A stretch of 63,101 bases of DNA from Paenibacillus sp. J23TS9 (GTDB lineage Bacteria; Bacillota; Bacilli; Paenibacillales; Paenibacillaceae), in the NCBI RefSeq assembly GCF_018403225.1, contig NZ_BOSG01000009.1, forward strand, positions 1 to 63,101, written 5' to 3'. Within the stretch, counting starts at the first letter, position 1. Each line of letters starts with the position of its first letter. This document shows positions 27,447 to 36,046 of this stretch, piece after piece. The translations under genes were made by a program, and so were the position numbers. The notes under the pieces are model-generated. The model was not told the origin of the DNA. It searched no databases and worked only from the letters and a program-made list of their open reading frames with translations.

Positions 27447-28512
27447 AAAGAAGGCATGGAAGGGCATCACGCTTACGGTAGCCGCGGTTATGGCCGTGTC
27501 CATGCTCGCTGCTTGCGAAAAGAAAGAGTCGGCAGACAAGAGTGACTCAAGTAAAGTTGTGGCAACCTATAAAGGCGGGGAAATTACCGAGAAGGAGCTT
27601 GAAAGCCAGAAAAAAATTATTTCTTTCATGTCTCCGGAGTATGCCCAGTTCATAAACCTAAGTGATTTTCAGGATTATATTGTGAAGCAAAAAATCGCTT
27701 TTGAATATTTGAGCAATAAAGCGGATGACGCCTCGAAAAAAGAAGGCGAGAAGCAGGCAAGCCAGCTGATAGACCAGAACAAGAAGAGCATGGGGGAAGA
27801 GCAGTTCAAGAAGCAGCTTGAAACCCAGAAACTGACGGAAGACGATCTCAAGCAGTACCTGGTACAAGCCATGACCGCCATGACGGATATGACCAGCAAG
27901 GTAACCGAAGACGATATTAAAAACAAATACAACTCCACTAAACAGGACTACACGGTGGCTACCCTTCATCATGTGCTGATTGGCTTGCAGTATGGGGACA
28001 AAAAGGAACGTACCAAGGAAGAAGCGCTCAAGATTGCCAGGGATGTAAAATCCCAGCTGGATAAAGGTGCAGACTTCGCCGAAATGGCCAAGAAATACTC
28101 TGATGACAGCTCAACAAAAGAAACCGGCGGATTGTACGAGAACTTTACTATTGGACAGTACAATATCAATGAGCTTAAGGAGCAGGTGTTGACCCTGCCG
28201 CTGAATAAAATCAGCGATCCGTTTGAAACCACGCTGGGCTATCATATCGTAAAGGTGGATTCCCGAAAGGAAACGCCGTATGATAAGCTGACCAAGGAGC
28301 AGAAGGATATTATCAAGCAGAACCTGGGTGCGTCCAAGATCGACAATTTCATGCAGAACGAGCTGAAGGATATCATCCAAAAAATTGATCTGCCGAAAAC
28401 AACGGAAACACCAGCTGGAAGCACAGGCTCAGATCAATCCAAGACCGACGATACGACAGGTGTGCCGTACAAAGAGGAAGTAACCAAAAACGCAGGCACT
28501 AGCGGTAAATAA
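27433..28512 (+). CDS. PrsA/SurA-type peptidyl-prolyl isomerase lipoprotein
   Basis: This encodes 359 residues. A signal peptide ends in lipobox LAAC with Cys28, so it is an extracytoplasmic foldase. The chaperone-like N-domain is charged and helical; a parvulin domain follows at about 170-275 (HHVLIGL...FAEMAKKYSDDSS...GGLYEN...GYHIVKV). A Thr/Ser/Asp-rich tail follows. Members assist folding of secreted proteins. It overlaps the end of mfd by 14 bases with GAAGGAGGAA as its binding site. B. subtilis has no prsA at this place. Followed by a terminator. Confidence 0.9.
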   Translation: MLFNKKKAWKGITLTVAAVMAVSMLAACEKKESADKSDSSKVVATYKGGEITEKELESQKKIISFMSPEYAQFINLSDFQDYIVKQKIAFEYLSNKADDASKKEGEKQASQLIDQNKKSMGEEQFKKQLETQKLTEDDLKQYLVQAMTAMTDMTSKVTEDDIKNKYNSTKQDYTVATLHHVLIGLQYGDKKERTKEEALKIARDVKSQLDKGADFAEMAKKYSDDSSTKETGGLYENFTIGQYNINELKEQVLTLPLNKISDPFETTLGYHIVKVDSRKETPYDKLTKEQKDIIKQNLGASKIDNFMQNELKDIIQKIDLPKTTETPAGSTGSDQSKTDDTTGVPYKEEVTKNAGTSGK

Positions 28513-28628
28513 AATATAGCTCAAAACACAATATATAGATCATTAAATTATTTTTTATCTATATACTGCGCGTGGGAATGTAAAGGATTTTAGTTTTGCT
28601 AAATGTTTATTTGAATAGGCAAAAACTG

Positions 28629-28653
28629 AAAACGCGGAGAAATCCGCGTTTTT
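28629..28653 (+). terminator. Terminator after the PrsA-like gene
   Basis: AAAACGCGGA (28629-28638), loop GAAA, TCCGCGTTTTT. The stretch 28513-28628 before it is A/T-rich with nothing recognisable. Confidence 0.92.
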
Positions 28654-28726
28654 ATCATGGGCGCAAACTTGGAGCCAGTTCAGATAAAATACTCTTTTCG
28701 ACCGCAACTATTCATTCCAAGATCAT

Positions 28727-28756
28727 GTATAAGGATTTGGGAAAGGATGAATACTA
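28727..28756 (+). promoter_or_regulatory. Candidate sigma-G promoter of spoVT
   Basis: GTATA (28727-28731), 18 bp, AATACTA (28750-28756) against GYATA-N17/18-CATACTA. B. subtilis spoVT is a sigma-G gene. Confidence 0.5.
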
Positions 28757-28850
28757 TGGTCAGATATCACACTTATATTTCCTGGGACACTCCTCTTCCC
28801 ATCCGAACAGTAGTTGAAAAATCTTCTCGAGAAAGCGGGGCAACATGTCA

Positions 28851-29393
28851 ATGAAAGCTACTGGAATAGTCCGCCGTATTGATGACCTGGGTAGAGTGGT
28901 CATCCCTAAAGAAATTAGAAGAACACTGCGAATCCGTGAAGGAGATCCGCTTGAAATTTTTGTTGACCGTGACGGTGAAGTCATTCTGAAAAAATATTCA
29001 CCAATCGGAGAGCTTGGCGATTTCGCCAAGGAATACGCTGAATCACTTTACGAAGGTACGGGACATATCACCATCATTTCTGATCGAGACACATTTATTG
29101 CTGTAGCCGGAGGCTCTAAAAAGGAGTATCTGGAGAAGCAAATAGGCGCACCGATCGAAAGCTGCATGGATAACCGCAAGACGCTACTTGAAACGAACGG
29201 CGGTAACTATGAAATCAGTAAGGATCATCAGGAAACATTGTCGTCTTTCGTGTCTGCACCGATCATTTCGGGCGGTGACCCGATTGGAACCGTGATCCTC
29301 CTTAGTAAAGATGATTCCGTTAAAATGGCTCAGCTGGAGATCAAAATGGCTGAAACAGCTGCCGCATTTCTCGGCAAACAAATGGAACAGTAA
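28851..29393 (+). CDS. spoVT: Stage V sporulation regulator SpoVT
   Basis: This encodes 180 residues. The N-terminal AbrB-type DNA-binding domain KATGIVRRIDDLGRVVIPKE is almost the same as in B. subtilis; the C-terminal ~120 residues form a GAF-like ligand domain. SpoVT tunes the sigma-G regulon in the forespore. ATG 28851 is chosen because the family begins MKATG and AAGCGGGG is ten bases upstream; ATG 28845 would add Met-Ser. It shares its fold with AbrB at 9.6 kb. Confidence 0.97.
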   Translation: MKATGIVRRIDDLGRVVIPKEIRRTLRIREGDPLEIFVDRDGEVILKKYSPIGELGDFAKEYAESLYEGTGHITIISDRDTFIAVAGGSKKEYLEKQIGAPIESCMDNRKTLLETNGGNYEISKDHQETLSSFVSAPIISGGDPIGTVILLSKDDSVKMAQLEIKMAETAAAFLGKQMEQ

Positions 29394-29407
29394 ACTTAAA
29401 TACATCC

Positions 29408-29463
29408 AACTCCCGCTTCGAAGGCTGCGAGCAGCAGCCATGCAGAAGAAGCGGGAGTTTTTT
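29408..29463 (+). terminator. Terminator after spoVT
   Basis: AACTCCCGCTTC (29408-29419) pairs with GAAGCGGGAGTT (29448-29459), followed by T. Confidence 0.92.
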
Positions 29464-29569
29464 GTGTCTGCAATCCCAGGTATAATAAAAGCTGGCGGGT
29501 GTCTACCTGCTTATGGGAATAGGTCGACTGTCATTTTCTTTATAAATCGGGAAGAAGTAGGGAAACGGG

Positions 29570-31213
29570 ATGAAAGAAGCGGGGACATCCTCAAAAATAT
29601 TGCAAGGGGCGTTCGTGCTGAGCATCGCTATGATGCTCTCAAAGCTCATTGGAACGCTGCAAAAAATACCGCTGCAAAATATGGGCGGCGATGTCGTTTT
29701 TGGCATTTATAATACGGTATATCCGTTTTATACCTTAATGATTACGGTGGCACTGGCCGGGTTTCCGGCAGCAATCTCCAAATTTGTTGCCGAGGATGCG
29801 GCTATGGGCGGTCAATCACAAAGCCGACGGGTCATCCGCATTGCTTCGGTGGTGATGGCATTGTCGGGTATTGTGTTCGGAGCTGTGATCTATTTTGGGG
29901 CTCCGCTGATTGGCATGGTCATCGATAATGCAAGTGTTGTGCCGGCTCTTAGGGCCTCGGCTATTGCTCTGCTATTCGTGCCTTTGATGTCCGGATTAAG
30001 AGGTTTTTTTCAGGGGCATCAGAATATGATGCCAACTGCGGTCTCCCAAATTACAGAGCAATGTGTAAGAGTCGCCGTGATGATCATATTGCTTGTCTAT
30101 CTAACTACGGTTGGCGCATCGGCGGAACACATTGCTGCCGGTGCCCTCTTCGGCTCAGCAGCCGGGGGAGCAGCGGGACTGGTCGTGATGGGTGGTTACT
30201 GGCGGGGGTATCGCAGAGGCAGACATTCGGCCATCCGGGGAACTGCCTCAGCGGGAGAAGCTCGTGAGATCGGTCAAAAGAGCAGGAGTTTGCTCTGGAG
30301 TATGCTGAGGTATGCGATTCCCATATGTCTGGGAGCGCTGGCCATTTCACTGGTTAACCTGGCAGATACCTTTACCGTGCCGCGTCTACTTAAAGCCAGC
30401 GGAGCGGGGGAGGACGGAGCAATGATCCAGTTTGGCATCTACAACCGGGGTATGCCGGTGGTGCAGCTCATTACGATGCTTGCTACATCGCTGTCTGTGC
30501 TGTTCATTCCTGCGCTGGCTGAAGCGAAGGTTACGGGGGACAAGCAGCTGGTTGCTGATCGCTGCCGCCTGTCGCTGCGCTGGTTCTGGCTTGTGGGAAT
30601 GGCCGCATCCATAGGGATCGCTGTATTAGCGATGCCGCTCAATATCGCGCTCTACCAGGATGGAACGGGCACCAGCGTTATCCGCTGGATTGCCTTTACG
30701 TCAGCCGGCAGCGCGCTCAGCATTATTTCTGCCGCCCTGCTGCAGGGCATCGGCATTGTGAAGGCACCGGCGCTGCATCTCTTAGCCGCAGCGGCGGTGA
30801 AGACGCTTCTGAACCTGCTGCTGGTTCCGCAGCTGGGTATTACCGGCGCGGCCATCGCCAGCGTAGCCGCGCATTTCCTGGCCGCAGCGCTTAATATCGC
30901 GCTGCTGTCCCGCCGCACCGGCCTGCGTATCCGCGCAGGTGCCATGCTGGCGAAGCCGGCGATCATATTCGCCGGCATGGCCCTGGCGGCGTGCGCCGCC
31001 ATGCTCGCTGCAGACGCGCTGCTGTCTGCGCTCGGGCTGCACGCACGCATCACGGCAGCGGCGGCAAGCCTGGCTGGTGCCGCAGCAGGGGGCGCCGTTT
31101 TCCTGGCCGGCGCTGTCAAGACCGGTCTGCTCAGCGAGCAGGAGCTCCGCATGCTCCCTAAGATCGGGGCTCCGCTAGCCAGCCTGCTTCGCAGACTTCA
31201 TCTTCTTGCATAG
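29570..31213 (+). CDS. SpoVB/YabM-type polysaccharide flippase (MOP superfamily)
   Basis: This encodes 547 residues with about 14 hydrophobic segments spread over the whole length. The N-terminus (ILQGAFVLSIAMMLSKLIGTLQKIPLQN, GIYNTVYPFYTLMITVALAGFPAAISK) is the SpoVB/polysaccharide-transporter signature. Family members flip lipid-linked sugars across the membrane. Located after spoVT, like B. subtilis yabM. The last third (about 30780-31200) is notably G+C- and Ala-rich. Confidence 0.88.
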   Translation: MKEAGTSSKILQGAFVLSIAMMLSKLIGTLQKIPLQNMGGDVVFGIYNTVYPFYTLMITVALAGFPAAISKFVAEDAAMGGQSQSRRVIRIASVVMALSGIVFGAVIYFGAPLIGMVIDNASVVPALRASAIALLFVPLMSGLRGFFQGHQNMMPTAVSQITEQCVRVAVMIILLVYLTTVGASAEHIAAGALFGSAAGGAAGLVVMGGYWRGYRRGRHSAIRGTASAGEAREIGQKSRSLLWSMLRYAIPICLGALAISLVNLADTFTVPRLLKASGAGEDGAMIQFGIYNRGMPVVQLITMLATSLSVLFIPALAEAKVTGDKQLVADRCRLSLRWFWLVGMAASIGIAVLAMPLNIALYQDGTGTSVIRWIAFTSAGSALSIISAALLQGIGIVKAPALHLLAAAAVKTLLNLLLVPQLGITGAAIASVAAHFLAAALNIALLSRRTGLRIRAGAMLAKPAIIFAGMALAACAAMLAADALLSALGLHARITAAAASLAGAAAGGAVFLAGAVKTGLLSEQELRMLPKIGAPLASLLRRLHLLA

Positions 31214-31314
31214 GGAGGCTGGCGGGAGTGATTTTTGTGCAGTGATTAACCGTGATATAGTATAGCTGCTGCCAATTACCGGAAAGAATGATTTATAGAG
31301 CGGGGGAATGAAGA

Positions 31315-32805
31315 ATGAGTGCATCCATAACAATCGTCGGCCTCGGATCCGGAAATCCGGACCGCCTGACGATGGGTATCGTCAAAACATTACAGCAGGC
31401 TTCGGAGGTGTACATACGGACCAAAGAGCATCCGGTCATGTCCGTGCTGGATGAACTGAAGGTTGCTATGCAGTCCTTTGATCATATCTACGAAGCCCGG
31501 GATTCATTTCCTGAGGTTTACGCGTCCATTGCGGACACTTTGCTGGAGAAGGCAGCGTCGGGTGATAAGGGCTCCGTTATCGTATATGCCGTTCCAGGTC
31601 ATCCGATGGTTGCCGAGTCTACAGTACAGATTCTCCGTGAGCGCTGCCTGCATGATGGCATAGAGCTGAGTATACTTGGCGGGGAGTCTTTTCTGGATGA
31701 AGCGTTCATTCGTCTTGGATTTGACCCGATTGAAGGATTCCAGCTGCTGGACGCCAGCGGCCTGAATTCAAGCTTTCTTCAGCCGCAGCTGCATACTGTC
31801 ATTGGGCAGGTGTATGACTCATTTACAGCGTCGGATGTTAAGCTCGCATTGATGGAGCTTTACCCGGATGATTATATCGTTGTTGTCGGCCATGCTCTGG
31901 GTGTGGACGGGCAGGAACAGATCATCAAGGTACCCGTATATGAACTGGATCGGGTAGAGGGTTATGGGAACTTATCGCTGATCTACGTACCACGGACCGA
32001 TGAAGAGATGCTGCGCCAGCGCACATTTGCCAGGCTGCATGAAATTGTCGGAATTCTCCGCAGCCCTGAAGGCTGCCCTTGGGACCGGGAACAAACGCAT
32101 GAATCACTCCGCAAAAATCTGATCGAAGAAACCTATGAGGTCATCGAGACGATTGATGAGGATGATCCTGAGCATATGCAGGAGGAGCTTGGAGATCTGC
32201 TGCTTCAGGTCATGCTGCACTCACAGATGGAGGAGGAGGTCGGTACCTTTAACGTCTTTGATGTGATTCAAGGTCTGAATGACAAGCTTATATTCCGGCA
32301 TCCGCATGTATTCGGGCAGAACAAGGCCGAGGACGCGGAGGACGCGCTTCAGAACTGGGAACAGATGAAAGCAGAGGAGAAGCGCCGCAAAGGCATTCAG
32401 CCGGAGCAGGCTTCCGTTCTGGATGGAATACCAAGAGACCTGCCCGCGCTGATGAAGGCGTACAAGCTGCAGAAAAAGGCCTCAAAGGTAGGCTTCGATT
32501 GGGATCAAATCAACGATGTTCTTCTCAAGATTGAGGAGGAGCTGGCCGAGCTCCGTGAGGCTGTCGAAAAAGGCTTTGATCCGGAGGAACAGGTCGCTGA
32601 GCTTGGGGATCTCCTTTTCGCCGCTTCAAACGCTGCACGCTTCCTGCATACAGACCCTGAAGAGGCGCTGTCCAGGACTAACCGCAAATTCATCCGCAGG
32701 TTCCATTTTATTGAGGACAAGCTGAGATCCGAGGGCAAAACCGTGGAAGAAAGCACGCTGGAGGAAATGGACGAAATTTGGCAACAGGCGAAAAATCAGG
32801 TATGA
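31315..32805 (+). CDS. mazG: YabN: tetrapyrrole methylase domain fused to two MazG domains
   Basis: This encodes 496 residues. Residues 1-225 are a SAM-dependent methyltransferase-like domain (ITIVGLGSGNPDRLT, VPGHPMVAEST). Residues about 240-360 are a full MazG nucleotide pyrophosphohydrolase with EETYEV-IETI-EELGDLLLQ metal residues. A second MazG-like domain (about 385-490; ELGDLLFAASN) follows. It is expected to clean up non-canonical or regulatory nucleoside triphosphates. Domain order and length match B. subtilis YabN. AGCGGGGG lies before the ATG. Confidence 0.95.
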   Translation: MSASITIVGLGSGNPDRLTMGIVKTLQQASEVYIRTKEHPVMSVLDELKVAMQSFDHIYEARDSFPEVYASIADTLLEKAASGDKGSVIVYAVPGHPMVAESTVQILRERCLHDGIELSILGGESFLDEAFIRLGFDPIEGFQLLDASGLNSSFLQPQLHTVIGQVYDSFTASDVKLALMELYPDDYIVVVGHALGVDGQEQIIKVPVYELDRVEGYGNLSLIYVPRTDEEMLRQRTFARLHEIVGILRSPEGCPWDREQTHESLRKNLIEETYEVIETIDEDDPEHMQEELGDLLLQVMLHSQMEEEVGTFNVFDVIQGLNDKLIFRHPHVFGQNKAEDAEDALQNWEQMKAEEKRRKGIQPEQASVLDGIPRDLPALMKAYKLQKKASKVGFDWDQINDVLLKIEEELAELREAVEKGFDPEEQVAELGDLLFAASNAARFLHTDPEEALSRTNRKFIRRFHFIEDKLRSEGKTVEESTLEEMDEIWQQAKNQV

Positions 32806-33051
32806 TAAGAACTCACCTGCTTGGAGGCCTCGTGCTGCTTCGGAGCGGAAGCAACAGGCAAATGTAAAATATTCCTGTATATTTAACAAGAATTTCCTCG
32901 CAAATTATAAAATTTTGGCGGAACCAGGCAGGAATTCGGACAGGACATCAAGAATAACCATACACATGAAAATTGCGGCAGTGCTTGCATATCCATGCAT
33001 TCAATGACGCACCTATACTTATTTCTTTGTATATTGGGAGGATAATAATTT

Positions 33052-33324
33052 ATGAACAAGACAGACCTGATCAACAACATTTCGACTAAAAGCGGCTTGA
33101 CCAAAAAAGATGTGGAGTCCGTTCTTAACGGTTTCCTTGGTGAAATCACTGATGCTTTGGCAGGCGGCGACAAAGTGCAACTGATCGGCTTCGGCACATT
33201 CGAAACACGCAAGCGTTCCGGACGTACTGGCCGTAACCCTCAAACCGGCAAAACCATCGACATCCCAGAAGCAAACGTACCTGCTTTCAAAGCAGGCAAC
33301 AAGCTTAAAGAAGCTGTAAAATAA
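33052..33324 (+). CDS. hup: DNA-binding protein HU
   Basis: This encodes 90 residues. Classic HU: MNKTDLINNISTKSGLTKKD, GDKVQLIGFGTFETRKR, and the DNA-embracing arm GRNPQTGKTIDIPE. It compacts the nucleoid. GGGAGGA precedes the ATG. In B. subtilis hbs lies elsewhere, so its place between mazG and rqcP is a lineage difference. The 250-base upstream gap probably holds its promoter, but no pair of boxes with good spacing is obvious. Confidence 0.97.
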   Translation: MNKTDLINNISTKSGLTKKDVESVLNGFLGEITDALAGGDKVQLIGFGTFETRKRSGRTGRNPQTGKTIDIPEANVPAFKAGNKLKEAVK

Positions 33325-33325
33325 G

Positions 33326-33604
33326 ATGCGTGTCGACAAATTCCTGAAGGTATCCAGGCTGATCAAACGGCGTACCGTAGCCAAGGATGTCTCAGATCAA
33401 GGCCGGGTGCTGATTAACGGCAGAGAAGCGAAGCCAAGCAGCACAGTGAAGATCGGCGATGAAATTACTGTTCAGTTCGGACAGAAGCTGGTCACCGTGA
33501 AGGTGGAACGTCTCGCTGAGAGCACCCGCAAAGATGAGGCCACAAGCCTGTACTCCTTGGTCAAGGAAGAGCCGATTGCAAAAGATAACGGTTTGAACTG
33601 GTAA
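33326..33604 (+). CDS. rqcP: RqcP (YabO), S4-domain ribosome rescue factor
   Basis: This encodes 92 residues. The whole N-terminal part is an S4 RNA-binding domain (MRVDKFLKVSRLIKRRTVAK, INGREAKPSSTVKIGDEI). In B. subtilis RqcP works with RqcH to add poly-Ala tails on stalled 50S subunits. It begins one base after the hup stop, so it is translationally coupled to it. The C-terminal ~15 residues are acidic and variable. Confidence 0.92.
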   Translation: MRVDKFLKVSRLIKRRTVAKDVSDQGRVLINGREAKPSSTVKIGDEITVQFGQKLVTVKVERLAESTRKDEATSLYSLVKEEPIAKDNGLNW

Positions 33605-33631
33605 TAAGCACTTTCATAGTCAGCATATAAG

Positions 33632-33672
33632 GGCACCCTCCGATTATCCGGGGGGTGCCATGCTCTTTTTTT
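33632..33672 (+). terminator. Terminator after rqcP
   Basis: GGCACCCTCC (33632-33641) pairs with GGGGGTGCC (33651-33659), followed after six bases by seven T. Confidence 0.85.
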
Positions 33673-33771
33673 AGGGGTTCATCTAATCACACGCCCCGTA
33701 AGTTCATCATCTCTGGTTCTAAACCGCATGTACCCTCCATAAGCTATTGGTAAGAAGGAGGGGTACATGCC

Positions 33772-34053
33772 ATGATCGAGCCAGCCAAAAGCAAACAGCA
33801 TGAGCTGCATATGCTGAATCGCAAGCAGCTGAACCTGACAGGAGTCCATAATGTGGAGAGCTTTGACAGTGAAGAGTTTTTGCTTCATACCGAGCTTGGG
33901 CACCTGACTGTTAAAGGACAAAATTTACATATTAAAAATTTAAGTCTCGAGGAAGGCCTGCTATCCATCGAAGGCTTGGTCCATTCCCTGGTTTACCTGG
34001 ATCCCGGTTCACACGGCAAAAATAAGGGAATGCTCGGCAAGCTTTTTAAATGA
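33772..34053 (+). CDS. yabP: Sporulation protein YabP
   Basis: This encodes 93 residues with a YabP/YqfC beta-rich domain: HMLNRKQLNLTGVHNVESFDSEEFLLHTELG and a following G-x-L-x-I motif. In B. subtilis it is a sigma-E mother-cell gene; its molecular role is not settled. AAGGAGGGG precedes ATG 33772. It overlaps yabQ by four bases (ATGA). Confidence 0.92.
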   Translation: MIEPAKSKQHELHMLNRKQLNLTGVHNVESFDSEEFLLHTELGHLTVKGQNLHIKNLSLEEGLLSIEGLVHSLVYLDPGSHGKNKGMLGKLFK

Positions 34054-34634
34054 GTCCAAATATACAGTGGATTACCCTGTTTTGGATGCTGTTCTCGGGA
34101 GCAGCAATGGGACTGGCCTATGACAGCTACCGGGTGCTGTCGGGCCAGTTGCATTTTCCGAGATGGACCCTTCATGTTCTGGACCTCTTCTATTGGTGCG
34201 GAGCCGCTCTTTTTGTATTCAGAATGCTGTATGTCAGCAATTACGGGCAGCTTCGATTCTATGTGTTTGTCGGACTCTTTCTGGGAGTATGGCTATATTT
34301 TTTATTCTTAAGTGTTACAACTCAGCGTTTTGTGGTAATGTTAATAAAGGTAGTACGTTATTTTATCGATGTGTTGATACGACTTTTCAGGTTGATGTTA
34401 TGGACGCCGATTCGGCTGCTGCTGAAGCTGCTGAAGGGACTAGCTATCATGCTGGGCAGCCTGCTGATGTTTGTTTTTCACGTTGTGCTGAAAATTCTGC
34501 TGCCTTTCTGGAAGCTGACAAAGTGGATGCTTAAGCCTATAACCTCGCGTCTTCGGATGCCGAAGTGGCTTGACAAGCTCATACACTCTGCAGTTGTTCT
34601 ATGGGGGAAATGGTTCCCAAAGAATAACGATTAG
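34050..34634 (+). CDS. yabQ: Spore cortex biosynthesis membrane protein YabQ
   Basis: This encodes 194 residues. Hydrophobic segments at about 8-24, 38-60, 66-88 and 105-150 give several membrane passes; the C-terminus is basic. YabQ is needed for cortex formation and localises to the outer forespore membrane in B. subtilis. Coupled to yabP and placed before divIC, as in B. subtilis. Confidence 0.92.
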   Translation: MSPNIQWITLFWMLFSGAAMGLAYDSYRVLSGQLHFPRWTLHVLDLFYWCGAALFVFRMLYVSNYGQLRFYVFVGLFLGVWLYFLFLSVTTQRFVVMLIKVVRYFIDVLIRLFRLMLWTPIRLLLKLLKGLAIMLGSLLMFVFHVVLKILLPFWKLTKWMLKPITSRLRMPKWLDKLIHSAVVLWGKWFPKNND

Positions 34635-34695
34635 AGGAGTACGGCAGCTGCACCTAGAAATGAAGGCTATCAATGCCCTGTAAAGGAGGAATCAC

Positions 34696-35058
34696 ATGGG
34701 GAAATATGCTGCCAAGGAACAAGCACGCACACAAAAGGCAAGAACGAATCAGGAAAGTAAAAACGTCAAAAGTGCTGGCGGGCGCAGGCGGATATGGATC
34801 TGGGTTTCCTTTATGGTCGTCTTTATGGGATGGGCGGGATATTCCTTTATCTCTCAGCAATCGCAAATTGCGGACAAGAGTGCAGAGCTTGCGAAGAAGA
34901 AGGTGGAGCAGCAAACCACGCTGAAGAGTAAAGAACAGCTGAGCACCGAGGTAAAGAGGCTTAATGACCCTGAATACATCGGGCAGCTGGCACGCAAGAA
35001 TTATGGAATGTATTTACCTGGGGAAACCCCCATCCATACAGAGGAAACAAGCCCGTAA
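34696..35058 (+). CDS. divIC: Cell division protein DivIC
   Basis: This encodes 120 residues. Basic cytoplasmic N-terminus, one transmembrane helix at about 33-51, then an extracellular coiled coil (52-88) and a short domain with the family motif LARKNYGMYLPGE. DivIC pairs with FtsL and DivIB in the divisome. AAAGGAGG lies upstream of ATG 34696. The FtsB-like C-terminal motif is intact. Confidence 0.95.
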   Translation: MGKYAAKEQARTQKARTNQESKNVKSAGGRRRIWIWVSFMVVFMGWAGYSFISQQSQIADKSAELAKKKVEQQTTLKSKEQLSTEVKRLNDPEYIGQLARKNYGMYLPGETPIHTEETSP

Positions 35059-35088
35059 TATAGGCGCTTAAACTGGGTGATTACTCAG

Positions 35089-35117
35089 TTGACCTCAGTT
35101 TACGCTTTATGTATAAT
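35089..35117 (+). promoter_or_regulatory. sigma-A promoter of yabR
   Basis: TTGACC (35089-35094), 17 bp, TATAAT (35112-35117). Confidence 0.8.
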
Positions 35118-35185
35118 CAAATCACCACAGCCAAGGTTTGACTCAAATCTTGTTGTATATTTTTAAGGGAGGATCATTTTATTCT

Positions 35186-35677
35186 ATGGCAATCGAAGTG
35201 GGCACCAAGTTAGAAGGCAAGGTGACAGGCATAACGCATTTTGGAGCATTTGTGGATCTGTCAGGAGGTGTCACGGGTCTCGTTCACATCTCGGAAATCG
35301 CCGATAATTACGTCAAGGATGTCAACGATCACCTGAAGATCAATGATGTTGTTACCGTGAAGGTGATCAATGTCGATAAGGACGGTAAGATCGGACTTTC
35401 CATCAAACAAGCTGTTGATAAGCCAGCTTCCGAAGCTCGGCCTCCAAGAGGACCAAGACCGGAACGTACCGGTGGCGGAAGTGGAGAGCGGTTTGGAGGC
35501 GGTGGTGGTGGCGGCTTTAATCGTGAACGTGGCGGGCGCCCATTTAAGCCTGCACCCAACAAACCTTCGTTTGAGGATAAAATGTCACGCTTCCTGAAGG
35601 ATAGCGAAGAACGTATCTCTTCGATCAAGAAACAAACGGAATCCAAGCGCGGAGGACGCGGTGCTAAACGCGTGTAA
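35186..35677 (+). CDS. yabR: S1 RNA-binding protein YabR
   Basis: This encodes 163 residues. An S1 domain fills residues 1-75 (GTKLEGKVTGITHFGAFVDL, GLVHISEIAD, DGKIGLSIKQA). A long tail rich in Gly, Arg and Pro follows (about 80-130), including a run of seven Gly, then a basic helical end. It probably binds RNA or ribosomes. ATG 35186 follows AAGGGAGGA; an in-frame start at 35138 lies next to the promoter and is unlikely. The tail is longer than I recall for B. subtilis YabR. Confidence 0.92.
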   Translation: MAIEVGTKLEGKVTGITHFGAFVDLSGGVTGLVHISEIADNYVKDVNDHLKINDVVTVKVINVDKDGKIGLSIKQAVDKPASEARPPRGPRPERTGGGSGERFGGGGGGGFNRERGGRPFKPAPNKPSFEDKMSRFLKDSEERISSIKKQTESKRGGRGAKRV

Positions 35678-35719
35678 TTGATGCTTTAGGACAGATGCGC
35701 CGATGACTTGAATAAGATA

Positions 35720-35755
35720 AACCGCAGCAGGTTTGCACCTGCTGCGGTTTTTTTT
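35720..35755 (+). terminator. Terminator after yabR
   Basis: AACCGCAGCAGGT (35720-35732), loop TTGC, ACCTGCTGCGGTT (35737-35749), then T. Confidence 0.97.
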
Positions 35756-35757
35756 GT

Positions 35758-35970
35758 CGCCTCCGAAAAAAATTACCGACAGCATCCAACTGATTTCCGG
35801 CTCTGTCTATAGCAATCGCTAGCGGATTCTTGGGGAGGAAGCGGAAAGCCCTTACAGGAGATACCAGTATGAACGAGGCTCAAATCGCTGGGGCGGAGGA
35901 AGTCGCGGCCCATTCCCGATGTTTCGCGAGGCAGGCTTTTTTGTCGGAAACTTTTTTGAAGCCTGTCCGC
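35758..35970. other. Unassigned stretch between yabR and spoIIE
   Basis: No tRNA is found here, although B. subtilis has tRNA-Met and tRNA-Glu in this interval. The right part is G+C-rich and ends in GGCAGGCTTTTTTG (35930-35943). A frame opening at ATG 35869 with AGGAG upstream runs into spoIIE in another frame and looks accidental. Confidence 0.35.
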
Positions 35971-35974
35971 TGTT

Positions 35975-36008
35975 ATGACAAACTTTCATGTTTCAAGGAC
36001 TCTATAAT
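35975..36008 (+). promoter_or_regulatory. Spo0A-type promoter of spoIIE
   Basis: ATGACA (35975-35980), an unusually long 22 bp gap, then TATAAT (36003-36008). B. subtilis spoIIE likewise has an over-long (21 bp) spacer and needs Spo0A~P. A TGTCGGA 0A-like box lies at 35942-35948, and TGACAAA (35976-35982) overlaps the -35. Confidence 0.6.
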
Positions 36009-36046
36009 GGGTACCATCAAATCTACGAAATGGTGGTGCGGAATTC

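Noticed and set aside
28756..28854. Short frame MVRYHTYISW... in the spoVT leader
   Set aside because: No ribosome binding site is well placed and the frame overlaps the spoVT start; treated as untranslated leader.
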